A stretch of DNA of 64,000 bases from Talinum fruticosum (lineage: Eukaryota > Streptophyta > Magnoliopsida > Caryophyllales > Talinaceae). Under the pieces are notes generated by a model. It was not told the origin of the DNA and searched no databases. It saw only the letters and a list, made by a program, of their open reading frames with translations. This document shows, piece after piece, positions 12,801 through 24,435 of the stretch. The stretch lies in the NCBI GenBank assembly GCA_021018815.1, contig JAITYX010000008.1:3346001-3410000 (forward strand). The letters are read 5' to 3'. Position numbers and translations under genes: made by a program. Position 1 is the stretch's first letter, and the number at the start of each line of letters is the position of its first letter.

Positions 12801-13991
12801 CACCAGAAGATGTTATCCTTCAACAATAACTTCATTTGCTAGCTACTAACCTGTTTAATTTTAAAAAAACAAAAAGGGGGAAAAAGAAGAAATGCACTCA
12901 TTTTGAGGAATCGTTGTTTAAGATAAAATATGAAGTGATGATAGTGTGGTTTAGGCATATATGTGATCTAAATACGGAGTTGTCAACTCACAAGTGTGTA
13001 TCTCTTGTTAAATGTAAGCATTCCTGTACATTGTAACAGTACCTTGACAGAATCAAGCTGCATGAGTCAAGTTCAAGCTTTTTTTTAAATCATTTTTTTC
13101 CTGCCAATGGGTTCATTGTTTATATGTTATGTGCATTACCTCCAGGATCCTTGTTTTAATGCTGCACAATCCAAAGCTTGAATTATGTGAAATTTGTGTG
13201 ATAAGTAATGATCCAAGATCCTACATGTTTGATCCGAGAGGTTTTCTTGGTAACTATGAGCGGGGGTTCTTTTTAGTTTCAGTACGGTGATTTATTGTTA
13301 CCACAACGTGCAGGCACAGGGATTGTTGGGCTTTCCTCATCATTTTCTTTTCAAGAAGTGCTGCCTAGCGTTATTGTTGGCTCAGGTAAATTTTGAAATA
13401 GTGCCAATGGGTTAAGAATGTATGTATGTGTGTGTCCATAGATGTATATGATCTCATCAAATGTTGAATTTCTTCCTCCCTCATGGTGCAGGAGAAAGAA
13501 TGAATAATTTTCCGGCAGGTGTGAAGGAGAATATTCTTGCCATAGGAAACCTTAATGTACAAAATTTTTCTAACATCCAGCAAAATAGTCGTGCTCTCTC
13601 TCTTCTGTCAGCTCCATCACATAACATGCCACTGGGAGCTGCAATCACCAGCCCACCGATGAACAAAAGCAGCCATGCAGACTCTAATCCAGGGTATGCA
13701 TCTGGCCATTCACAAGGCCTTTTCAGAAAAATTACTCAAACTGGCCTCAATGCACATGGAATGTACTCAATGGAAGGTGACCATGTGGAGCCCACCACTA
13801 TTAATTCAGATGATGGTAATATGGTTGATCTTAAACTCCTGAGTGACGATATTTGTAGCCTACCGGATTTAAGGAGTACCAATAATCATCAACCTTTAGG
13901 GCATGGTGTCATCCTTGATTTGCTCCAACTGTCATCACATCTTCAGAGGATCGAGCAGCAGAAGCACTCTACAGAAAGTGGAGCCAGATGA
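9874..13991 (+). CDS. SPL6: SQUAMOSA promoter-binding-like protein, SPL6 type
   Basis: This is an SBP-box transcription factor that binds GTAC core motifs in the nucleus. Exons are 9874-10517, 11665-11768, 13314-13385 and 13492-13991: 1320 bases, 439 residues, with all junctions phase-consistent. The start ATG follows a leader acceptor and opens [10 protein letters not shown]; Arabidopsis SPL6 also begins MDSW. The SBP domain spans residues 168-244. Zinc site 1 is C169, C174, C191, H194; site 2 is C210, C213, H217, C229. A basic nuclear localisation signal (KRSCRRRL...NKRRRK) overlaps its end. As in the family, the intron splits QQCSR|FH. The last exon carries a miR156/157 site over RALSLLS (13591-13610) and an SPL6-like tail motif, [14 protein letters not shown]. 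Expression is thus expected to be restrained in juvenile tissue by miR156. The final residues (KHSTESGAR) differ from relatives; see findings. Subgroup assignment is strong. Confidence 0.93.
13591..13610 (+). promoter_or_regulatory. miR156/miR157 target site in SPL6 coding exon 4
   Basis: The 20 bases match the known SPL target form, beginning GTGCTCTC and ending TTCTGTCA, and encode the usual RALSLLS peptide (about residues 307-313). Pairing with miR156 would leave at most one or two mismatches in the central part, as in functional Arabidopsis targets. Cleavage would be expected near the middle of the site. Confidence 0.93.
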
Positions 13992-14500
13992 AAGTGACTT
14001 TATTTTTATGGTTTTCAGTCCTCTGGAGGGCATCAAGGTATGTACTACTTCTGGCTCCCTTAAAAAAAATTATTGCTGCATGCTTTTTCACACCTTCCTG
14101 CCTCACTTTGCGGTTCAGAAAACTATGTTCTAACTCAAAGAATACGAGGTTTGTATAAAAAATTGTATATCATTAAGACTATAGACGTGGTCTAGAATAT
14201 AATTTAATTTTTTCCCCACTGACAGCTTGTGCAGGATACTAGAATGCCTCATAGCTTGTCGGACAATGCATTGTTTTTCTAATACAACCGCATTACTTTT
14301 CCTCTGTCCGAGTCTCTATGCTCGCAGTCTTTGTAAATATGTATTCAATTCAGTGAGTGATGTCATGCCCTCGAATAGAGATATATGTCACTCTCTGAGT
14401 AGATACCCAACTTAATTTTCTAGACAATAAGAGATTATTGCATTCAGTTTTGTGGTCCCCAGGTCATTCTCATAATAATAACCAGTGTTACTCAATCAGA
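13992..14500 (+). other. Probable SPL6 3' UTR and flank
   Basis: This AT-rich sequence follows the SPL6 stop. An alternative frame continues open across the stop to about 14133 (discussed in findings). No separate gene is visible. The poly(A) site cannot be fixed by eye. Confidence 0.4.
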
Positions 14501-14733
14501 TTTGGTTACAAAGGTCTGATATGTATATGTGTGTTTGTTGCTGACTTGCCCATTTTCTAAAAAACTTGTCTTGGCAGGACTGTCTCTTTTCAAGACAGCT
14601 GTAAGACGGAGATTTATGTACAAATTGGGTATCACAGTCTAAAGAAAAAGAGAATACTCTTCGCTAACATATCAGTAGGATACTCCCATTACAATTGCAT
14701 TCTGAAAACTGTGAACGTTTTTGGTTACAGAGG

Positions 14734-14782
<49 letters not shown>

Positions 14783-14964
14783 AACACACACATATGTCTC
14801 CATGTCCATCTTGCGCATTTTCTGAAAACTTGTCTTGACAGGACTCTCTTTTCAAGACAGTTGTAATACATATTGGGTCTCACGGTCTACCAAAAAGAGT
14901 AGTCTTCACTAACATATTAATGGGACAATCTCATAACAATTGCACTCTGAAAACTGTGAATAGT
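14501..14964. repeat. Diverged tandem duplication, two units of about 220-245 bp
   Basis: Unit A (14501-14719) and unit B (14720-14964) share ordered landmarks: TTTGGTTACA(A/G)AGGTCT, a TA/GT-rich spacer, CATTTTCT, ACTTGTCTTG(G/A)CAGGACT, TTTCAAGACAG, CACTAACATAT-like and CTGAAAACTGTGAA. Unit B is longer because its spacer has grown into a TA tract (about 14738-14776). A third partial start (TTTGGTCC) follows at 14965. This is an old local duplication with no coding capacity. Confidence 0.8.
14738..14776. repeat. TA dinucleotide microsatellite
   Basis: A continuous TA run of about 19 repeats ends in CACA-rich sequence. It lies inside the second copy of the tandem duplication and accounts for the length difference between the copies. 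Confidence 0.9.
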
Positions 14965-17085
14965 TTTGGTCCAACGTAATATTGACTCTCCAATTTCACA
15001 CATCAGATATCCAACACAGTTATATAAGTTGCAAAATTGAGAATTTTAATAGCATAGATAAACACACACTGTATGCATAAGAAACTTCAGCATCTTAATT
15101 CATCCTTGCTTTGAATCAAACAACGCCATATAAATGTGCATTAGGTGAAAGCACAGAAAGCAAACCCACTGTCAGTCTTGAAAAGGTCAAGATCTGATTC
15201 TTAAACTTGTATTGAGTAACGTGTAAAAGGTTGCTTTTATATGTTGTCTGACTAGGAGGTCTGGTGGAAGCGGGGATACCATTTAAATACGCTCCATTTG
15301 TTAACTTATTCTAGTGGATTTATGCTTCTCAAGCTCTATGCATGAGAGTTGTATTATTGTATTCTACTAGTTGTTTGTTCTTTATTCTACTATTTGTTCT
15401 TTATGATTGTAGTTGTTCGTGTTGATTCTGTTTAAATTATTAGTCATTTGACATGTAATCTGACATGTAATGACAATAGTTTATTATTTACATTATTATC
15501 GTATCATTATAGTGGCATCACTGTGGTTATCATCATCCTCGTACTTCAATAAAATATGCTGCCATCCGCCATAGGCCCATAGTTCGACAAAGGCTGTCAT
15601 CTTAGCATAAATTTTAGTTGACATTGAGTTTCACAGTAGTGATGATTCAGCAGAATGAGGCTCTAGGTTTTATTCAGGGCAAGAAGCTCATTCTGCATCG
15701 AAGTCCAAACGCACTCCCCCAAACACACGTGCACACTCACACAAAAAGAAAAAGAAAAGAAGAGGGGGAAATTCAAAATCACCATTTTTTTGTATTTAGC
15801 AGTATGATGCTTCTTCAAGGTAGATTGAACTACTACATCTCAAAAACCTATGTTTTGTCGTTTGAGACCACTAAAAGAGTCCAACATCTTGAGTTACAGC
15901 TCGTATGTTTATACGTTCCCACTTCTCTTGCACATGCATAAGTAAACTGCTCCACTTTCTCGACATGTCCAGGCATCTTTTGTGCTCCTTTTTGACAATC
16001 TTGAATGTCGTAACTTCTGTGATCTCTCATCACAACCATCAGTTTGTGCAAGAAGCAAAGCACATAGTTTTTCTTTGTTTTTCTTTTTCTTTTGGGGGGT
16101 GAGGGGGAAAGGTGGTCGTTGCAGGGCCGATTGATGAGAGCTTTCCGACTTTATGCAGTTCTATATCTGACATCCAACATGTGGAGATTTGTTCATATAA
16201 ACTACACCTGGATAGTTTATTTGGGGCTAAACTAGTAGCCTATGTGTTTTGGAGGGAAAGAAGCAAAACGAAATAAAAGATGACTGCAAAAATAAAGGAG
16301 AATATCATTACTTTCTTTCGTCTTTTTGCTTAATAAACTAGAAGAACTGGAGAGTTAAGAGACAACAATGAAATTTGAACCTCTAATCCGTTGCCTTTAT
16401 TTATTATTTCCTTCATAATTCCACCTTACTGAAAGTTTTCTACTACTGTGTTCCTTTCCTTTCCAACTTCATTGATACTTAATTTTGTGCGTATGATGCT
16501 CTCAAATGGCGTGCATAGGCATAAATAACACTGCATTCTCTCTTAAACCTTTTCAGTCTTGCAGCCAACTTCGGGTTTTGCCACACTTGAAAAGTACTGT
16601 ACTTCCCGCCAGCAGTAATCAAGCGATATATGGTGTTGAGCAAGAGAAACAATATGGACTTAACTTTGAAAGTTGTAACAATGATAATCTGTAGAGGTCA
16701 AATTGGATCCTTTACAGTGTAGAAGTTGGCCACTGGCATTGAAAAAGGAGAATCAATGGCTGTGGTATTGGCTGCTACTCCGAGAACCTGTAAATAGCAG
16801 GTTGATTTGATTATGGAGAATTTCTGTAGGTTATTACTTAATAATTTGTTCTGTTGTAGTCTTTGCTGCTGTAATGTGTTGTGCAATTAACTTTGGAAGA
16901 TTTGATCCTGGCTTCAGGGTTCGGTTTTACTGAGTGAAATTCTCAGTAGATGTTTGATGTTGTGTAAATCTGCAGAAGAAGGAATACGGATGTATGGGTG
17001 GTGTTGTATTCATGTTGAGAATACAGCGGAAGCAACCATGCAAAGGTGTTCGAAATTATGGTATTCAATTTAACAAGTTGACTGA
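14965..17085. other. Intergenic; one unrecognised 62-residue ORF at 16506-16694
   Basis: Mostly AT-rich sequence without splice-bounded exons. The plus ORF at 16506-16694 starts MACIGINNTAFSLKPF and has a Ser-rich, acid-poor N-terminus, a composition seen in plastid transit peptides. It ends after 62 residues and I do not recognise it. It may be a fragment or chance. Confidence 0.3.
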
Positions 17086-17088
17086 GAC

Positions 17089-17229
17089 CAGTGCGGAGCT
17101 AACAAATATAGTTAAGGGTGTTTTTTTAAATATTTTTAAATTTTATAACTATTTTTTTATAGTGTCCCCTTTAATAATTTTATAAATTTTTAACTGTAAA
17201 TTTATTTTTTTCCTAGAGCTCCGCCACTA
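17089..17229. mobile_element. hAT-type MITE, 141 bp, with 8-bp target duplication
   Basis: The left end reads CAGTGCGGAGCT and the right end, read in reverse, TAGTGGCGGAGCTC. Both match the CAGTGGCGGAGC-type terminal inverted repeat of hAT-family MITEs. The element is flanked by a perfect 8-bp direct repeat, ACTGAGAC, at 17081-17088 and 17230-17237, the size expected for hAT insertion. The interior is AT-rich and non-coding, so any movement would have depended on a transposase elsewhere. Confidence 0.82.
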
Positions 17230-17239
17230 ACTGAGACTA

Positions 17240-18790
17240 CCCTATCCTCATGTGCAACTCCTCGATGACCCATAAATTTAGAAAAATAAATCTTTTTTAT
17301 GGAACCAGGGAATATCATTACTAACCATTAACAGGGTTATATAAGTCTTCCAAAGCAAGATTATGAATACAATCTAGCCTCAAGAACTCTCATAAGGTTG
17401 AACATGGCACAGGTGTGAGCCACCCTATTCCCCGTTCTTGTAATAAAAGAAAAACCACAGTAATCAAAATTCAACTAAAGCTTTAAAATGTTAGAAAGTA
17501 CAAGACCCACACTTGAATTAGTTCTCATAAGGTTTTTTTTTTTTTTTGTTAAACTTAGAGGTAATATAATTATAATACAATAAGAGTATGAGAAATTGAA
17601 TCTAAGACTTAATATATTTAGGATTTTAAAATTACTAGATCAATACCTTATTAGCCTAGTATTTCGCATGGTTGTATACAATGAAAATAACTGCAATTTT
17701 TTAAAAAAAAATCATTCAAATAAACTTGTAATTAAAGTAACAAAATAGATATTTCGGTCAAACAAACTTTTTTTTTTTTTGCAAAATTAATTAATACACT
17801 CTTAACATTCACCCTTTGTTGGAAAATAGAGGGGGAGCATTTATTTTCTGTGTACTAGATACTTCATGACATAACTCCTAACAATGGGATATGAAAATCT
17901 TGTATAACCTTCTAGTTGAAAAAAAAATAAAAAATGATAAGCTCATGACACAGGGAAAAGGGAAAAAAATCGTGTCTTGGATCAACTTACAAAATTTTGC
18001 AGCGTCTGTGAAATTGGCAAAAGAAATATAATGGGTAGTGAAAGGATCTTATTATTCATATGTCAAGAGTAAAAGCACCTTATTATCTATCATTTTTCAT
18101 AATTACGAAATTATATAAATTGAATGAGACTTCTTTCACCAACATGCTTGATCCTTTCACGGTCTAATTGTAACTTACGAATGCTTAACCGTAATTTTAA
18201 ATTTTAGTAAGGGTCTAATCTCTTTCGTTCCATAAATATTTAAGGTGAAAGTCTTTTTAATAAATATACTTTTAAATATTAAATTTATATTCTCTTCCTT
18301 ACAAATAAAGCCTCGACCACCATTCTATTCACCAATAGTTAAACTTAATAAATAATAGTAATAATTAATTGGTTTACTTTGTTACGTGGAAGCATGATAG
18401 ATATTACTACTTACAGTGAAATAATCAAACTCATAACATTTTCTTTTTTCAATCGAAAATCAATTTTTTTTTTAAAGGATGAATACAACAAATATTATGT
18501 AACTCTTTTTGTAAGGGTTCTATCTAAATTGTATTCCATTAAAATGGAGAGAAAAGAAAAAGAAAAAGAATAGACAATCAAAGCAAGGATGAAAAAATAT
18601 TAAGACCACACTTGTCACCCAGTCAACGACCTTATTATCTTCTCCGAATGTATGACGGATAAATACTCAATTGCATCTTTGAAGATAACGACGTGTATTC
18701 TGAATGAGTATCTGGATTTCCCACTTGCACATCATAACTTGTCATACTAATAGACGGAAATCCTTTTTAATAAAAAAAGAAAAGAAAAGA
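17240..18790. other. Intergenic, AT-rich
   Basis: Contains homopolymer A and T runs and short chance frames only. No gene, RNA or clear repeat family was recognised. Confidence 0.4.
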
Positions 18791-18799
18791 AATCACTAA

Positions 18800-19297
18800 G
18801 GCTCCGTTTGATTCTAAGAAAATTAGAAGGAAAGAAAAAAATGTGGAAAATGAATTTATTTTCCTTGTTTGAATTGAAGAAAAAAGGAGAGAAAAAAGTT
18901 TGATGGAAAAACTCATGGAAAATTTTATCAATTTGATCAATGATATTTTCCTTCCAAAATTGAGAGGAAAATGGAAGAAAAAATTCATATAGAGAGAGAA
19001 GCGAGAGATAAGAGGGGAACTTCGTTAAGAAAGACCATTAAGAATTTTATCTCTCCTCTCGTAACAATGGTGGATGGATAAGAAATATATAACGACTTCA
19101 ATTAATCAATACTATTGAGTATTTTCTCTCTCTTCTTCATGACGATGTGGTGGATGGGTAAGAAGTCGAGAAAATGGTTATATTTTTTTCCCTCTATTTT
19201 TCTTTGAACCAAACACAAGAAAAAAATCAATTTTCCCTTAACTTTTTTTCCATTTAAATTTTCTTTCCAATCTATTTTGTTAGAATCAAATAGAGCC
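18800..19297. mobile_element. Tourist/PIF-Harbinger-like MITE, 498 bp
   Basis: Terminal inverted repeats extend over about 36 bases with few mismatches: the left end begins GGCTCCGTTTGATTCTAAGA and the right end, reversed, GGCTCTATTTGATTCTAACA; both then continue through AAAAT to GGAAAG. A 3-bp TAA lies on each side (18797-18799, 19298-19300), the PIF/Harbinger target duplication. The interior is rich in GGAAAA/TTTTCC motifs and has no transposase. Confidence 0.85.
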
Positions 19298-19767
19298 TAA
19301 AGCGTTACTTTTACTTTTTCTCCACGAAGTTATACCACACTTGCACTATGCTCCTAATTTGAAATGTTAAAAGGGTAAACTTAGAAATATTAACCGTGCC
19401 TTGTCTCAAACTTAACTTTAATAAATTATGGGTTCAAAAATTTTATATAAGAATGTCACGGGTTTGAGCTTTATGAAACGTATCGAGTACATTGATACAT
19501 GAGTTCAAAGTTAAGGCAAAGCGATAATTAGTAGCAAAATAACAGTACTAGCATAAAACATAATTTATTAACTAATCCTAGAATACAAGCAGTTAATTAA
19601 GTGTCTCACATTCCTAATTAATTAAACACGAGGCTAATTAGTACATAACAGAAGCAATTAGAGGTTTTAAATTACATAAGCGTTACCGGAACTTAAATTC
19701 GATACATATGGAAAATTAAAGGTAGACTGCTAGAGAGAGAGAGAGAGAAAAAAAAAACCCCCATGAT

Positions 19768-19846
19768 CTAGTTCTGTGTAGCCCCTTGATATCCAATATC
19801 ATCATCGATCAACATGTCCAATGGCTTTGCCTGTGTTACCGCGACT
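19768..19846 (-). other. Exon-like segment downstream of CRC (3' UTR exon or relic terminal exon)
   Basis: After a plausible acceptor (pyrimidine-rich, ending ATCATCAG, AG at 19847-19848) the minus strand is open for about 25 codons to a TAG at 19768-19770, with tail residues LDMLIDDDIGYQGATQN. A strong GTAAGT sits just downstream of the CRC stop codon (about 20270), so a 3' UTR intron could join the two. The open frame would not be translated after the TAA at 20291-20293. Confidence 0.4.
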
Positions 19847-20290
19847 CTGATGATCAGATTAGAAGTAATAGAGAATAAGTATATGTATAGTTACCGATAA
19901 CATTCAATATTAGTTCGATATCAAACTGAACTTGTCTAATAATCAACTTATGAGTGTAAGGTTCATCTAGGCTAGGCTTGAGCGCTCATTTGAACTCATA
20001 CTCATGGTCGATTCGCTTTTCGACCATCCCCGCCCCCATAATTGAGGTAAGCAAGATTCATACCCATCGATAATTTTTAAAGACTTTAGTATGGGCAATG
20101 ACAAGTACTGCTTAAAATCGTTTGACCACTGCTTTATAACTATGATTGTAAACATAATTTGAAAAAAAAAACTACTTTTTTCATTTATTATTTTTCCCTT
20201 ATATATATATATATATATTTCATTCCAAAAGAATACATTATTAGTTAAGTAATCAAGGTATAGGAGAGAAATTATACTTACATATTGTAA

Positions 20291-21592
20291 TTAATTGTTG
20301 TTGCGGTTCTGATCAGGTGCAATTGACGACCCTCCTGCTGGTGACTCTGGAAGGAACCTCGCCCACTAATCATATATAATAGTAATTTATGCTTAATTAA
20401 TTAATATTTAATTAATCTTGAAATTAAAAAAAAAGAAAGTAAAAGTTCTGAAATTATGTTCTTTCTCTCTATGGGGTGAAAAATGAAAAAAAAAAAAAAA
20501 AAAAGCTCACATTTTTAGCTGCAGTGCTAAAAGCTTCTCTATGGGGTATCTCTGGATTCGCTGCTTTGATGCGCTGTATCTCCTCCCTTCCAAGTCATAA
20601 AAATTTTGATTCAAGTTGCTTTTAAAAAAAATAAACAATATGTATATTTTTTTACTGAATTATTTTATTGATATATAAAAGAAAATAAAAAGAAATCAGT
20701 AAATATATAAGTGGTTGAAATTAAGTGTGTTTTATTACTTACTTCATGAACCTATTATAAGCTGATGGAAGCCTGTGCTTTTTCTCAGGAGCTGCATTAA
20801 AATTCAACCACAATTAGTCAATTACATGTACAAAGGAAAAAAAGTGATTCAGTTTCTATTTTTTTAATCACCTAGTTTCTAATTTAAACCCAAGTTTTGA
20901 ATAAATATTAGCCGTAAAAGATTTAATTAATTGAGATAACTGATTACGTAGCTTGTTTTGAGATAGAAGTAAATGATATATATACACGTACGTTTAACGA
21001 CGAACGGAGGAGGAGAAACGGGCTCGGAGGAGGTGGGCGACGTCGAGAAGGATGAGGATGGCTGGCCTTTCTTATGTTGATGTTGTTCAGCAACTGCATT
21101 GTTGTTACTTGTATTGTTGTTGTGAAACCCTCCTCCGCTAGGTTTGTCCATGAAGTTGAAGCTCTGTATGTAACACACATAAAATAACTTACTAATTAAC
21201 TCCTTTAATGAATTATACTAATAATTTTCGTGGGTTTTTTCTTTCTTTTTTGTTCAAAAGAGTTACTAAATGACGGTATAATACAGATCGGATGAAAAGA
21301 ACAAAACCTAAAATTTTATGTATTTAGGATTTCAATCTTGATTATTATATCAAAATCCCTTTGATATATTCGTAAATTTTTATATACATATGAAATTATT
21401 TAATCGAGAGAGGAGAGAGAGATTGCCTGGAGGGAGAGGTGGTGGTCGAGGCATTGACCTTGGACTTGGAGGGAGGCCTGGAGCTCAGAAAAGACACGTT
21501 CCCGCAGTGCCCACATTTCACTGTTACTGTCTCCAGTAGCCTTTTGCATGGTATCACCACCTACATACATATCTCCATTATTTATTTATTTG

Positions 21593-21637
<45 letters not shown>

Positions 21638-22643
21638 CTTTTTAATTATGATGTGTATTTAAAAAATAACATCCTTTATTTTTTAGTCTAAGATCGAAAA
21701 TTGGTATGAAAGATAGATTTCACACCCTATATATTAGCTGCATAAACAAATAACATCTGAAACGTAAGAAAAATAAATATATGCATATTATGAGTTATTT
21801 GCTCTTGACATCGGATGTAATTTAAGATGTAAAATTATGATTTCATTTCTTATTTTTGTAACTAAAAACGTTATACTTTTATAAGTTAATAAACTAATTT
21901 TCAAATCAAGACTGTATATATAAGTATCGTGAGTTATGATAGTTAATATACACCAAAATGAGTGTATATGCATCTTTAATTTAAATCATATATATCATAT
22001 ATGTAAGCAGATAAATGTGTTGTCAAATAAACTGTTTTTAAAAATATGCATCTAATTAGAAACTCCTATACATTTTTTTAGGGGGTAAGGATCACTCTTT
22101 TTTTTAGAATCGGTAAATACATTAAGTAGAATAAATTAGGTAACTTTTTTCATAAGAATTCTACCAACGTTGTCAATAAATAAAATATAATAGACGACAA
22201 ATAATGATCAATACTATAGTCCCGGCCACAAAACTAGTCGAGAAATGGAATGATCCAGACATTCCATCCAATCAACTACTTAGTGTGTCATGGTGTCAGT
22301 GAGACGAATTTAAGATGATCTCGAGACAAATTTTCCTGCCTTGATAACAAACGTTGAATTTTCTCGCCTTCTATATCTTAGGGTTGGGAAATCAAATGGA
22401 AGCATATACATATGCAGGAAACATGTACATGTAAACAACACATAAGTAGCATCTAGGGTTTCATCGATATATACATACATATGACTCAGCCCAGAAAAAA
22501 GCATCAATCATAAAACTACAGCAGTGAAGGGTTTGTTGTAATTTTACCGCAAGAACAGTATTGCAGAAGTTGCACCGAACATAGCAAAGATGCTCTGGGT
22601 GTGGAGCCAAATCCATGCTCACCTTTTCTTCTGTGTTGGTCAT
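20291..22643 (-). CDS. CRC: CRABS CLAW-type YABBY transcription factor
   Basis: CRC specifies carpel polarity, floral meristem termination and nectary formation; it acts in the nucleus. Minus-strand exons are 22548-22643, 21459-21560, 20992-21163, 20743-20791, 20511-20586 and 20291-20365: 570 bases, 189 residues (Arabidopsis CRC about 181). The C2C2 zinc finger uses C24, C27, C48 and C51 and is followed by [20 protein letters not shown] Ser/Pro/Asn-rich linker ends PPPFVVK, and the YABBY HMG-like domain (about residues 124-166) contains [20 protein letters not shown] and [16 protein letters not shown]. The linker and VVKPPEKK motif place it in the CRC subfamily. The exon 2 donor was chosen as AAG|GTCAAT because it is the only one that keeps phase with exon 3; a CAG|GCAATC further on does not. 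The leader has a long GA tract. Intron 1 is about 1 kb. Confidence 0.94.
21590..21636. repeat. ATT trinucleotide microsatellite in CRC intron 1
   Basis: About 15 ATT units lie roughly 30 bases upstream (in gene sense) of the CRC exon 2 acceptor. In gene sense the tract reads AAT, so the intron lacks a normal pyrimidine tract over this part. Length variation here could affect splicing efficiency; that is inference. Confidence 0.85.
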
Positions 22644-22656
22644 TGAAGATCTAGCT

Positions 22657-22657
22657 C

Positions 22658-22691
<34 letters not shown>
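22657..22691. repeat. GA microsatellite in the CRC 5' leader/promoter
   Basis: About 16 AG repeats start 14 bases upstream of the CRC ATG (gene sense CT). A second GA tract lies at about 22840-22858. GA/CT tracts are known binding sites for BASIC PENTACYSTEINE regulators of floral genes; the link to this gene is inferred. Confidence 0.8.
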
Positions 22692-22693
<2 letters not shown>

Positions 22694-22859
22694 TATGAAG
22701 CTAAGCTAGAGTTCGTGCTTTTGTGCTGTTGAGGTAAGTGTGAACTGAGGGTGCCAGGGATGGGAGTAAGTTATAATAGAGCAAGCTGGAGGAGAGAGGA
22801 AGACATTAGGGTTTAAGGGTTCCATTTTTTTTCATTTTTAGAGAGAGAGAGAGAGAGCA

Positions 22860-24430
22860 GGGAAATGAAAAACAAAAACAAGGAGGGTTTCTAAATTGGT
22901 CTTTGTTTCTCTTCTGATTTTGCCAGTCATGGCTTGCACGGTCATCCCTCCTCTTTTGGTTTAACGTTTGTTGTTAGATATTATGGCGTTATGGTACTAC
23001 AACACTGTCCAAAACGTGCGTTTTTTTAATACCTACTATCATTGCTAATAACTAAATTAACTCCTAAATTATATCTATGCTTATAAATTTTATTTTTTTG
23101 GCTGATCTATGCTTATAAATTAATTACACTTATAGGTCCCTTTAGATTACCGCATGCATAGTTGAAAGCTCGAATCACACTCGAACAACACACTTAAGTT
23201 AATTAATGGAATTTGATTTATCAATAAAAAATAATATCTCATTTTCCTTCCAGTATTGTAGAACAGTTCATAAAAATAAATAAAGATAGAGTTTGTATTT
23301 TTTTTCAAATAAGAGAAGAGGAGAAGACTGAAAATGCCTCATTATTTCAAAAATAATGTAACTTTAAGTATTATTAGAGATAAAACATTTGATTTTTTCA
23401 CGTAATGATACATTAGGTATTACTTTAATTCTAACATGAAAAAATGTTGTCATATATTGAATAAACCTACCCACTATTGTATAGGATATGACATGAATTT
23501 AAAATTTTAAAATTTATTACTTGAATAAGTTGAAAAGTAGTACGGTAAAATGATATTATATTGGGTGGTCTTGATAGTGGCATGATGCTATGTTAAAGTC
23601 TAGATTTTGGAGGGCCCCATATTAAAGGAGGCACTGTCGCTTTCTTGTTCGTTTGTGAGATATTGAAAATGGACTATTACCATATCTTCATCATTAGGGT
23701 TATGCATAGTTTGTTAGATTCTGATTTTTGGAGTATAATGCATTTTACTCCTAGATAGTATGTATGATAAAGTGGAGGCTAATTTCGCATTTTGTCAAGC
23801 AACCGATTTAAAACTGAAAGTTCAATTTAGTTCTTTTCAATAACTATTATGTTTTTAACTTGAAGTTAACATTGAAACTGTAATAAGTCACCATCTCGTG
23901 TGTGTGTGTGTGTATATATATATATCATGTGCAATAATTTAATATTACTGATATAAAAAAATTGGAATTACATTAGAGAGCTTATATATTTTGACACAAT
24001 AGTAAGAAACTACTTCAACAATAAATTTGAGTTCATAATTTAAAGCTAAAAGTACTTATAACATAGCTAGAATAGAAGGGAGCCATGCATGAAAACAACG
24101 TCGAGTTCTGTTTTAGGTTTCAACCATTGGCTTGGAATTTGTTGGACACTTCGTCTAACCTAAGTTGGTTTGAACATCTAATACTTTGCTTTTTATATAT
24201 AAAAAAATCACACAAATTGTTAAAAAATGAAAAAACAAATTCAATATTTGATAGTCTTGAACTATATATGTTGTTAATTAACATGCTTGAGTTGCTTGGT
24301 TTTTGTCATGATCAAATTAAGATAAATTATAGACCTCGAATGAACTTCTTTATATGTACATAAAGCCAAATCAAATAATATGTATTAATATATTGTCCTA
24401 TATAAAAGTGTAAACGTGTATTGAGCACTT
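22860..24430. other. Intergenic, upstream of CRC
   Basis: AT-rich. Contains a GT/AT compound microsatellite at about 23898-23925 and a chance plus frame of 92 residues at 24085-24363 with no recognisable family. It probably includes distal CRC promoter sequence, but no specific site can be defended. Confidence 0.35.
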
Positions 24431-24435
24431 ATTTA

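Noticed and set aside
21420..21460. A GC-AG intron donor (CAG|GCAATC) for CRC exon 2
   Set aside because: It leaves phase 2 while exon 3 begins in phase 0; the GT donor AAG|GTCAAT fits the frame.
24085..24363. 92-residue plus ORF
   Set aside because: AT-biased codons, no domain, no gene signals around it.
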